From the NCBI RefSeq assembly GCF_030272615.1, contig NC_081411.1, positions 837,240,136 through 837,304,135 of the forward strand: 64,000 nucleotides of DNA, read 5' to 3'. The notes under the pieces are model-generated. The model ran no database searches. It had not been told where the DNA came from and saw only the letters and a list, made by a program, of their open reading frames with translations. Position 1 is the stretch's first letter. Every line of letters starts with the position of its first letter. The position numbers were made by a program, and so were the translations under genes. This document shows, piece by piece, positions 10,123-19,620 of the stretch. The stretch is from Cryptomeria japonica. Taxonomy: Eukaryota > Streptophyta > Pinopsida > Cupressales > Cupressaceae.

Positions 10123-11151
10123 ATGACAACTAACTATTTTAGGAAGGACAGTCCAAAACTTGATGGAACTAACTATGGTATATGGAAGATCAAAATGGAG
10201 ACACATCTAAATTGCATTAGAAGAGACATATGGGATTTTACAAAGAATGGGTATGTTGGTCCTACACAGAGTCAACCGAATCCACCTAACCTAGCTAAAT
10301 ATCAGGAGAATGATTGCAAAGCAAGAGAAGCACTTTTGAGCACATTGTCAGATCAACAAATCATGGGATTATCAGACTGATCTACTACTAAAGCTATTTG
10401 GGATAAACTAGAGACATTGAATGAAGGTGATACCACTGTCAAATTTGCAAAACTAGAATGCTTCTGGGTCAGGTATGAAAATCTTAAAATGGAAGAAGAT
10501 GAAAGGACTTCTTCTTTTAAGGAAAGAGTTAATGAAATTGGTTTGGGTATACAATGTTGTGGAGGATCCTTAAGTGAAGATGAAATTGTTTCTAAAGTTT
10601 TAAGAGCACTGCCACCGGCATACAAAATGAAAGTAATTGCTATTAATGAATTAAGAACAATGCCTAATACGTCAATATCCAGAGATACATTGGTTAGAAA
10701 ACTTTCATCTTTTGAACTTAAGGAATTTGGTCCTGTTGCTACAATTAAGACAGATTTAGCTTTCAAAGAATCATCATCATTATCTGAGAAATCTGATTGG
10801 AAAGAACTTTATGCAAGAGAAGTTGAAGACACCAGAATGGAAAATGAAGAACTTGAAGAGCTTGAAGCACTATTTGCAAGAAAAATGCCTAAAGGTCTAG
10901 TTGTAAGTAAGTATGAAGGTAAAGAACCATTTAAATGTTTTAACTGCAATAAAATTGGTCATTTGGCATCTAGGCATCCTGATAGACATGCAAGATTGAA
11001 AGAAGAAGCTAAAAGAACATATAAGCCTAACCCTGAATATCAAAGATACATATTTAAGAAGAATAAAGAGAAATCATGTTACTATGTTGAGGAGTTACTA
11101 ATGATTCTGATGAGGAACCGATGGACAATGGATGAGATTTTGTTGCAATAA
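10123..11151 (+). pseudogene. Copia-B gag
   Basis: ATG at 10123 opens MTTNYFRKDSPKLDGTNYG, the typical N-terminus of plant copia Gag. The frame is open to 11151 except for one TGA at 10378 (a CGA-to-TGA change is plausible). The middle part has KEFGP and SDWKELYAREVED; the knuckle at 10935-10976 reads C-x2-C-x4-H-x4-H, with His (codon 10974-10976) for the last Cys. Near 11090 the frame shifts, since downstream codons resume a Gag-like acidic stretch one frame over. This is the best-kept copia gag here. It would assemble particles and package RNA; now disabled. Confidence 0.88.
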
Positions 11152-11690
11152 TAGAAGATCAACCGAAACCTACTATACAACCGGTAGAGTAGGCCCTAGC
11201 AGCTAAAATTGAGGAAAAAGATGAATGGAGCATTCATTCCAGATGTTCACATCATATGATTGGTCATAAAAATAAATTTTAACCTTTCACGAATACAATG
11301 GAGGTATAGTAAGATTTGGGGATGATAAAGCTTGTTTGATCAGAGGAAAAGACACTATATCTTTTGATGGTAAGTACAATACTAACAACATTTATCATGT
11401 TGAAGGTTTGAAGCATAATCTTTTGAGTGTTGGTCAATTAGTTGAAAATGGATTTTAGTTACAATTCAAGAATGGTGAATGCAAAATCATGAATAGAACT
11501 GGTTTGGAAATTGCAACCAGTAATCAGACTAGAGTTAATATCTTCCATTTGAATAACAATGAGAAGACATGCTTAATTGCACATATTGATGAAAGTTGGT
11601 TATGCCATAAGAGACTTTGTCATGTAAATGTTGATTGCATTGTGAAGATCAATACAACTAAAGGTAGTAAGGGATTTACCTAAGATTGTA
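11152..11690 (+). pseudogene. Copia-B protease / GAG-pre-integrase remnant
   Basis: Near 11220 the translation WSIHSRCSHHMIGHKNKF corresponds to the protease active-site region, but the catalytic D-S/T-G is lost (IHSR in its place). VEGLKHNLLSVGQLVENGF then NIFHLNNNEKTCLIAHIDESWLCHKRLCHVNVD follow, the latter being the GAG-pre-integrase His/Cys module. TAG near 11457 sits where sister copies have Gln. The frames change more than once, so this is a decayed gene. Confidence 0.82.
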
Positions 11691-12421
11691 AAACTTCACA
11701 ATCTGGTATGTAAGGAATGTCAATTTGGAAAGCAAGTTAGAACAACTTTAAAGAGTATTCTAGAGAAATCCAATAATGTTCTTGATTTAATTCATATTGA
11801 TTTATGTGGTCCGACAAGAACTAGAAGTCTACAAGGAGATAGATATTTTATGCTAATCATTGATGATTATTCTAGAATGTGTTGGGCTACTTTTCTCAGG
11901 GAAAAATCAGAAGCTTTTGGGAAATTCAAATTATTCAAGGTAATGGTAGAGAATGAAATCGGTAAGAAAATCAAATGTTTAGATCAAATCAAGGAGGTGA
12001 ATTCACATCTAAGGAATTTAATACATTCTATTAAGTGAGTGGAATTAGAAGAAAACTATCAACACCTCGGACACCCAAGCAAAATGGACTTGTGGAAAGA
12101 AAGAACAAAACTATTCTGGGTGTAGCCAAAAGCATGATATCAAAAGCAAACCTACCTCATGTATATTGGAGAGAAGCAGTGAATACAACGGTTTACACAT
12201 TCAACAAAGTTCACATCAAAGGTGAAATTGGTAAGACCCCTCATGAACTATGGTTTGGTAATACTCCTACTCTTAAATATTTAAGAATATTTGGAAGTAG
12301 ATGTTACATTAGGAGAGATGAGTATATTGGTAAATTTGATCCTAGAAGTGATGAAGTAATATTTCTTGGTTATTCATCTAAGAGCAAGGCAAATAGGACT
12401 CTGAACCAGCAGTTGAGATAA
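11691..12421 (+). pseudogene. Copia-B integrase
   Basis: Catalytic-core pieces: IHIDLCGPTRTRS (first Asp) near 11790-11830, RYFMLIIDDYSRMCWATFL at 11842-11898, and GIRRKLSTPRTPKQNGLVERKN at 12038-12105 holding the catalytic Glu. Then come the YWREAVNTTVYTFNKVHIKGE and FGSRCYIRRDEYIGKFDPRSDE blocks. The frame moves between 11850-12038 and 12035-12421. The second catalytic Asp region is distorted (CLDQIKEVNSHL instead of the usual SDNGGEF). The end of the domain reaches 12421; a short acidic linker follows, then the chromovirus insertion at 12656. Confidence 0.87.
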
Positions 12422-12650
12422 TCACAAATGAACTTACACTAAATACATAGGTACAAAATGTTGATCCAATCACATTGGCATCATCAGAGAATTCCACAGT
12501 GAATGAAGAGAAACATCAAGTGAATACACCCAGGTATGTAAGATTCAATCACTCTAAAAGTCAGGTAATTGGGAATACATATCAAGGTGTAATGACAAGA
12601 GGAAAATAGGCAAATGAAGAGGTATGCTTAATTTCTCAAATTGAACTAGC
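12422..12650 (+). pseudogene. Copia-B integrase-RT linker
   Basis: This low-complexity linker contains HSKSQVIGNTYQGVMTRG-type sequence and then EEVCLISQIELAS, matching the pre-RT segment of Copia-1 (679-885). It ends where the chromovirus cut the gene, and the codons resume at 21944. Confidence 0.7.
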
Positions 12651-12655
12651 ATCAG
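12651..12655. repeat. Target-site duplication ATCAG, left copy (chromovirus)
   Basis: ATCAG immediately precedes the LTR start TGGTG; the identical pentamer follows the other end at 21939-21943. Both copies lie within the Copia-B pre-RT codons. Confidence 0.93.
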
Positions 12656-14949
12656 TGGTGCAGAAGTACCTAGGTCTCATTTTCATCTCAGGTTTGATAG
12701 CAATTTTGGTTTTTATTAGTTTTAAGTTGGAAAGTTGTCTAAGATGTTTTTGAAATTGTTCTAGGTTGTTTGGATGAGTTTTGAACTCATTGTGTGGTTT
12801 TGGTTTCCTGTTTTCATCTTTTTGCTCAAAGTTGCCAGTTTGGAGTTGCTTGGCAAAATGATGGAAAAATGAGTTTTTAATGTGGTTTTTGTTTTAAAAG
12901 TTCTTAGACATGTCTTATGCTTGGTTTGTAGGTGTGAGTAGTGCTCTTAGTTGATTGTAGGTCTTTGAGATCAATCTTGCATTTTCTAGGCACCAAAAGT
13001 TGTCATTTAGGCATCAAAATGTCAAATTTAAGTGCTCTTGGACATGTACCTATCCATACAAGAGGCTAAGAAACTAGGAGAGGTATTTAATCTCTTGTTT
13101 TAACTATGGTAAGGCTTGATCATTCGAAGTTATGAAGCATTTTGCAAACTTGCACTAGTTTAACCTTGTTTTTGCTATGTTTTGACTCCATTTGAGTAGC
13201 AGTCCGTATGCCTGCTATACTTGTCCATAATATTTTGGAATTTTCATTTTCTCTCATGTTTCCTAAATCTTTTCCCTTTGGTGGCATTTAATTTCATCAA
13301 GTTTTGAGTTTTGCACAAAAATATTTGGTTTTGACAGTTTCACTGCCTTGTCTAGGAAATTGGCAAGGATGCTTGACCAACTTGGCTTCTTGAAGTCCTA
13401 AAATGTTCATGGCTTCCCAAGAACTAGTTGGTCAACTTGTAAATTATGTAAATACATGTTTTGTTTTCAAGAATGCAGGTGCAAGGAGTTATGTGGCCAT
13501 GGAGCCCTAGGCAAGTGTGCCATTTGGCTAGGGTCTTGAAGTAGTTTTATGCTTACCTCTTCCATAGCGAATGCATTTATCTAATGGATAGACTTGATTT
13601 GATGTTTAAGATTGTAAGTTAAGGCTAAGAGGCTTTCTAATCCAAGGGAAGGAAGGTTGCACTTTCTGTTTGTGTAAATTGTAACAAAAACAGTGACTCA
13701 CTATTTTGGTATTAGTTTTCCCTTCATTTGTTTGCTCTCCACCATATATTGGTGTGTGTAAAACCCTACATATTCTTTGTTTGTTTGAAAAAAAGAGAAA
13801 GGAAAGGTGTTTGACCCTACCCATGGGTTTGTGTTTGCCAAGATCAAGCAATGATCCCTTTAGGCAAAGTGTAATGCCTAGTAGGCTGTCACAGTCATTT
13901 ATGACTGATTTTAGCATTTTAAATGATGTTGTTATTGCATTCTTCCACTTCCACTAGCAGGCATGAAGGACAACAAACTCTAAAGATAGAGAAGTGATAG
14001 AAAAGCACCAATAAGACCTTTGCAAAGGTGTTTTGACAGTGGTAAAGTGTAGGTCACAGTGGAAAAACTAGTGAAAGGGCAAAGTGTAGTGATAAATTGG
14101 TTTTGACAATGTATGACTCATGGTTTATAATTGCCTAATGCTTGTGTGCAGGGCTAATATGACTCTCTTTAATCTCTAAATGGTAGACATGTTTACATGT
14201 TTGAATGTAATTAGGTCTTTGCAAATGATGTGTTTGTAAGAGGCAATAATAGAAAAGTTGTCAATTGTTGCATTCTCCTTATGTGCATTTTGTAAAAACT
14301 TGTTCTCCAATCTTTGAAATGTAAATATTCTTTATTGTGGCCTAATTAGTTAGTAGCATGATAGAACTAAGGGTTCTTGTTTCATATTGGAGGTCTATAG
14401 CTTGAAGATTGATTTTCACCATCAAAACCCTACCAAACCCTCCTTTTTCACCCATTTTTGGGACAGTCACAGAGAAGGCCTAAGAGACCCTAAGACTTTG
14501 AAAATATTCAAGAACTCCCAAAAGGGTGTCCAAATATCAACTTCTTTTTTCCTGGTATTCCATCACTTGAGCAAGGTGAGCACAAAACCCCAAAAGGAGG
14601 GCTAATTCCTAGTAGCCCATTCTAGACCTAAAACTAGGTTTTTGTCAAATCAGGTATGCCAAAGAAGGTCGCAAAGCATGAAACCCAACAAATCAAGTTG
14701 AAATAGGTTGACCTAACATGAATCCAACATATTTGGTGAGTTTGACTTCATAAGTCAGTTTTCAAGCACTTGAAAGGATGACAACAACTATGGAGTTGAA
14801 GCCCTTGAGTAGCCAAGGAGAGTTGTTAGATTGCCTTTGAGCTATTTTGCACTCTGTCTTTGGTGACTACATCTTGAAAATAGTAAGGATCTATCACTTA
14901 GAAAACATACTAGCCACTTGGCAACCACCTTGCATCTACCTCCCTATCA
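12656..14949 (+). repeat. 5' LTR of the chromovirus
   Basis: 2,294 bp, starts TGGTGCAGAAGTACC, ends CTCCCTATCA. No coding content is supported; open frames at 13606-13957 and 14387-14605 recur in the 3' LTR and are chance. Relative to the 3' LTR it lacks 27 bp near 14817, at a CAAGG direct repeat. Confidence 0.94.
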
Positions 14950-14952
14950 TAG

Positions 14953-14964
14953 TGGTATCAAAGC
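14953..14964 (+). promoter_or_regulatory. Primer-binding site of the chromovirus
   Basis: TGGTATCAAAGC lies three bases after the LTR and differs by one base from the initiator-Met tRNA PBS TGGTATCAGAGC. Confidence 0.88.
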
Positions 14965-15001
14965 ATAGTTACACTTGGGAAGAAGTAGCAATTTGGCAAC
15001 C

Positions 15002-16069
15002 ATGGTGACAAATGCAGAATTAGCAAAGAAAGTGGAAGACTAGGAAGAAGAAAATAGGTTATTGAGAGTGAAACTAGACCTCTTAGAGTAGAAGTTGGGT
15101 GAAGTAGAAGTGAAGGCAGATGAAGCCAATAATAAGATAGAGGGAATAGAAGGCAGGGATAAGCTATTAGCTATAGAGGATGAAACCCCTATACTAGACC
15201 CTGTGATAGAGAATGAACCCTTTTTGAAAGCCTTGAAGGCTATGAGTGGGAGAACACTGGAAGGAGTCCCACTATTCAGTGGTAAAATGGACCCAAAAGT
15301 GGTCATGGAGTGGATTGAGGGGCTTGAGAACCATTTTGAATGTGCTGGTGTGACAGAGGCCCAGAAAGTGAAGGTTGCTAAATCTAGGTTGAGAGGAGCT
15401 ACCTTAACAAGGTGGAAGTTCATTCAGGATGAACGGGAGAAAGAGGGAAAAAAGCCCATAGCAACTTGGAAGGGAATGTTGTCCAAGATCAGAGAGACTT
15501 ACATTCTAGAGGACTATGAAATACAACTACATAGGAAAAGGCAAAACCTTAGGCAAAAAGAGTTAGATGTCAATACCTACACTGAAGAGTTTCAGAAGCT
15601 ATGCCTTAGGTCAAAGATCCAAGAGGATGAAAATGTCAAGGTTGCTAGGTATCTCAATGGCTTGAGATGGAACATATAGGAAGAGTTAAGTTTGTTGTGC
15701 CCTACAATAGTCCAGAAGTGCTATCAAATTGCACTCAAGGTAGAGGAAAGGAGTAGGAAGAAGCAAGAGCAGCATAACAGAGGTAGAGGAAGAGGTAGAG
15801 ATGGTCGAGGCCATCGAGGTAGTTTTGGGGGAAGACACATAGATCAAAGGTCCCAGGGGGAATCTAAGCTTATAGAGAAAAGCGGGGATTCTTAGAGCAA
15901 GCCCAATTATAGGGGTAGGGGATCAAGCAACCCAGGAAGGGGTAGGTCTAGTGGCCCAGGTAGAGGGTCTTACTTCTCCACAATGAAATGTTATAACTGT
16001 TAGAAATTAGGTCATCCTACTTATAGGTGTCCAGAAAAGACTAGTTCCTCCTATGAAGGTGAAAAGAGA
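15002..16069 (+). pseudogene. Chromovirus gag
   Basis: ATG at 15002 begins MVTNAELAKKVED, a coiled-coil-like Lys/Glu start, but TAG follows at 15041 and again at 15089. The main open stretch from 15095 has the retrotransposon Gag capsid domain: PLFSGKMDPKVVMEWIEGLE, ATLTRWKFIQDERE, then DVNTYTEEFQKLCLRS. A Gly/Arg-rich linker (15774-15975) precedes the zinc knuckle at about 15989-16033, reading C-x2-C-x4-H-x4-C, with a TAG at 16001 directly after the second Cys. Other stops are at 15677 and 15893. All lie in one frame, which continues into protease and RT. Confidence 0.9.
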
Positions 16070-16612
16070 GTGAACTATGTTCAGGAGGAAGGAAGTAGTA
16101 CAAGAACTCCAGCAATGCACCTAGCACTTGAAGATGGTGAAAGTCTAATGATGGGGAGAGTATTGATGCAAGAACCTAACAAGAGTGAAGTGTCTCAGAG
16201 AAGAGCATTGTTCAGGATAAAGTGCAAAATCTTGGGCAAGGTATGTAAGGTGGTAATAGATTTAGGTTCCACAGATAACATTATCTCAGAGGAGGTAGTT
16301 AGCAAATTGAACCTACCTAGAATGAAGCATAGTGAACCCTACAAGGTAACTTGGTTAAACAAGGGGCAACATGTCCTAGTGAATGAACAAGCATGGGTAG
16401 ACTTCAACATAGGTGAATACAAGGATAGGATACTATGTGACATCCTTCCTGTGGATGCTTGCCATCTACTATTGGGTAGACCTTGGCAATTTGACAGAAG
16501 GGCACACCATGATGGTGAAAAAAACACATATTCCTTTCAAAAGAATGGCATTGTCTACAAAATTTAGTCCCTTAGTGAAGAGACAAAGAACAGAAAACCA
16601 TAGGCACCTAAA
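16070..16612 (+). pseudogene. Chromovirus aspartic protease
   Basis: The retropepsin-like domain includes FRIKCKILGKVCKVVIDLGS, then STDNIISEEVVSKLNL and CHLLLGRPWQFDRRAHHDGE, the usual LLGRPWQ landmark of plant gypsy protease. The catalytic turn reads Asp-Leu-Gly (near 16259-16267) where Asp-Ser/Thr-Gly is required; a C-to-T change in TCA-GGT would do this. Stops at 16565 and 16601 separate it from RT, in the same frame. The enzyme would process Gag-Pol; inactive as read. Confidence 0.88.
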
Positions 16613-17440
16613 GTGTTATTAGTCAATGAAAAAGAGTTCATCCAAACCATGAAAGAGGGAGATGGGATTGGTTATGCACTTGTAGTCAAACCTAAGGAGG
16701 AGAAGAAAGAAAAACAAGTTGAGATCCCACAAGAAGTGCAGAAAATTCTTGATAACTTTAAGGGCATCATCAGTGATGGACAACCAGCAACATTACCTCC
16801 TCCTAGAGCCATTAGTCATCAAATTGACTTTATACCAGGAGCTTCTTTGCCAAACAAAGCCACATATAAGATGACTCCTAAACAGAACAAAGAGGTAGCT
16901 AGACAGATTCAAGAGTTATTGGATCAAGGATTAATAAGAAAGAGTATAAGTCCTTGTGTCGTACCCACTGTGTTGGCACCTAAGAAAGGGGGCACATGGA
17001 GACTATGCATAGACTCCAGAGCCATCAACAAAATCACAATAAGGTACAGATTCCCTATTCCCAGGATAGAAGATCTGATGGATTGTTTAGGGGGTGTGAA
17101 GTATTTCTCCAAAATAGACTTAAAAAGTGGTTACCATCAGATAAGAATAAAAGAGGGTGATGAGTGTAAAACTACTTTCAAAATAGATGAGGGTCTTTAT
17201 GAATGGTTGGTTATGCCTTTTGGACTCTCTAATGCTCCCAGTACCTTTATGAGGTTAATGAATGAAGTATTGCAGGATTTTCTTAGTAAGTTTGTGGTAG
17301 TCTACTTAGATGATATTCTCATTTTTAGTAAGACTAAAGAGGAGCATTTGAAGCACTTAGCTATTGTTTTGCAAAGATTATCTGATGAGCAGTTAACCAT
17401 AAATCTTGAGAAATGTGATTTTATGTAGAAAGAGCTAGTC
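16613..17440 (+). pseudogene. Chromovirus reverse transcriptase
   Basis: A 271-codon open stretch covers nearly all RT motifs: HQIDFIPGASLPNKATYKM, KGGTWRLCIDSRAINKITIRY, FPIPRIEDLMDCLGG, FSKIDLKSGYHQIRI, KTTFKIDEGLYEWLVMPFG, LSNAPSTFMRLMNEVL, and the catalytic YLDD at 17303-17314 followed by ILIFSK. The catalytic residues look intact. The frame stops at TAG 17426, where a Gln is likely, and continues in frame into RNase H. It is the best-preserved RT in the window. Confidence 0.94.
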
Positions 17441-18300
17441 TATCTTGGTTTTGTTGTGTCCAGTGGAGATCATAAGATGGATCAATCTAAAGTTTATGCC
17501 ATAACATGTTGGCCAACCCCACAATCAGCCAGTGAAGTTAGGAGTTTTCATGGTCTAGCCCAGTTTTATAGAAAGTTTATTAGAGCTTTTAGCGAAATTT
17601 GTGCACCCATGTTAGATACAATAAAGGGTGGTCATAAGGTCAAGTTTCAATGGACCAAAGAAGCCAATAAGGGGTTTGAGTTACTCAAAACTAGAGTTGC
17701 TACATAGCCAGTGTTAATCCTTCCTAGCTTTGATAAGCTCTTTACTATAGAATGTGATGCCAGTCATCTTACAGTAGGTGCAATCTTGAGTTAGGATAAT
17801 AGACCAGTTGCTTTCTTTAGTGAAAAATTGAATGATGCAAAGAAAAAGTATTCATCTTATGATTTAGAGTTATATGCATTGGTGCAGACACTCAGGAAGT
17901 GGAGGCGTTACTTGCTTCCTAAAGAGTTTGTTGTGTATGCAGACAACCAGGCAGTCAGTTTCTTGAATTCTCAGGATAAACTCAACCATAGGCATGTGAA
18001 ATGGGTAGAATACCTACAAGAATATACCTTTACTCTTAAGCACAAGAAAGGCCAATGTAACAAAGTAGCTGATGCTTTAAGTAGGAGATTGTTGACTATT
18101 CAGGAGATCCAAGTTAAGAGTATTGGTATTGATTGCTTTCAAGATTTATATCCTAATGATGATGATTTTGCTGCTGCTTATAAAGTTTGTCTTGCTTTTG
18201 AGAATCATTTCCATAGTGAGTATGCTGATTATACATTACAGAATGGTTTGTTATTTAGGGGAGGACAACTATGTGTTCCTAAAGGTTCCATGAGAGAACC
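17441..18300 (+). pseudogene. Chromovirus RT connection and RNase H
   Basis: In the same frame as [23 protein letters not shown] (connection domain), [15 protein letters not shown], then the Ty3 RNase H with IECDASHLTVGAIL, VAFFSEKLNDAKKKYSSYDLE, WRRYLLPKEFVVYADNQAVS, and NHRHVKWVEYLQEY ending in VADALSRR. Acidic residues of the active site are visible (ECDAS, YDLEL, YADNQ). TAG at 17705 and 17792 interrupt it; the second replaces the Gln of a conserved LSQDNRPVAF block. A frameshift follows near 18300. Confidence 0.9.
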
Positions 18301-18302
18301 TT

Positions 18303-19430
18303 ATACAAAATAAACACAATGGGTGTTTGAGTGGCCATTTTGGTCTCAATAAGACCTTAGAGTTGGTTCAATGCTTCTATTACTAGCCTAAGATGTAGAG
18401 AGATGTCAGAAGGTATGTTGAATAGTGCATGGTATGTCAGAAGGCCAAAGGTAATAGCACTAATGCTAGTTTATATTAGCCACTTCCCATTCCTTCTAGG
18501 CCATGGGAGTGCATCAGTATGGATTTTGTTGTAGGTTTACCAAAGACAGAAGCAGGGTATGACAGTATCTTTGTGGTTGTTGACAGATTTAGTAAAATGG
18601 CTCACTTTATACCTTGCAAAACTACTAATGATGTTAGTCATATTGCTTTCCTTTTCTTTAAAGAAGTTGCTAGAATAAATGGTTTGCCAACTAGCATTGT
18701 ATCAGATAGAGATGTTAAGTTTTTGGGTCATTTTTGGAAGAATTTGTGGAAGAAATTGGGTACTAACTTGTCTTTTGGCTCAGCTTACCATCCACAGATA
18801 GATGGCCAAATAGAAGTGGTGAATAGAACATTGGGTAATCTACTCAGATGTCTCACCAAGGAGTATGGACAAAGCTAGGATCAGCTCATCCCACAAATAG
18901 AGTTTGCCTATAATGACAGTGTAAACAAATCCACTGGTAAGAGTCCATTTCAGATTGTTTATGGTATGCATCCAAGAGGTGTTTTTGAGTTACATGATGT
19001 GACTAATGTGCAACATGTTAGTGGGACAACAGAGGATATGGCACAATCTCTAAAAGAGATACATGAACAGGTTAAGCAGTCTTTGCAAGACACCACAGCA
19101 AGAGTCAAGGCAAGGGTGGATGCTTCTAAGAGGAATGTCTAATTCTCAGTTGGAGATTTTGTGATGGTGCATCTCAACAAGTCTAGATTGCAAAAGGGAG
19201 TTCTTACCAAGTTACAGATGAGAAGAATTGGACCTTGCAGGATTTTGGCTAAGTATGGTCCCAATGCTTATAAAATTGATTTACCTACTGATGTTTCCTT
19301 GTCTCCTATCTTTAATGTTGAAAATTTGGTACCTTTCAAGGGGCAGCCTCCAAAAGAGACTCAGAGAGCTTCAGACATTTCTCATTCCCTTTCTGATCTA
19401 TCTATCCCCTCTTCTTCTTCTCCCATTCCT
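18303..19430 (+). pseudogene. Chromovirus integrase
   Basis: The frame is shifted relative to RT. HNGCLSGHFGLNKT plus CMVCQ form the His2Cys2 zinc module. The core starts [20 protein letters not shown] (first Asp, 18522), then [11 protein letters not shown] (second Asp) and [15 protein letters not shown] with the catalytic Glu at 18813-18815. The C-terminal GPY/F module follows: RRIGPCRILAKYGPNAYKID. Stops: TAG at 18384 (the Trp of YYWP), 18423, 18477 and 18876 (Trp), and TAA at 19140. It would insert cDNA into chromatin; inactivated. Confidence 0.92.
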
Positions 19431-19598
19431 GAACAACTACTTGATTCCAGAAACATCAAGAAGACTAGAAAGCATGACTACTTTGAACATTTGATCAAGT
19501 GGAAAGATCAACCAGCTTCTGAAGCCACTTGGATACCTGAAAGTGACTTCAACAAGGCTAGTATTCCTCTCTCTTTTCTGCCCAAAGGAGTCACATGA
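19431..19598 (+). pseudogene. Chromovirus chromodomain (pol C-terminus)
   Basis: The segment LLDSRNIKKTRKHDYFEHLI then KWKDQPASEATWIPESDF is a chromodomain, the C-terminal module that defines chromoviruses and guides integration toward methylated heterochromatin (known for the family). The beta-strand WKD...TWIP pattern is intact. One of the usual aromatic cage residues may be represented by Tyr/Phe in DYF. The frame ends at TGA 19596 just before the PPT. It is open within 19161-19598, so this module itself is not broken. Confidence 0.9.
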
Positions 19599-19607
19599 CT
19601 TCTTTGT

Positions 19608-19620
19608 CACCGGGGGAGTA
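19608..19620 (+). promoter_or_regulatory. Polypurine tract of the chromovirus
   Basis: CACCGGGGGAGTA directly precedes the 3' LTR; the GGGGGAG core is a short PPT. Confidence 0.8.

Noticed and set aside
13606-14605. Open frames in the chromovirus 5' LTR that recur in the 3' LTR
   Set aside because: Recurrence is explained by LTR duplication; no domain or codon signal.
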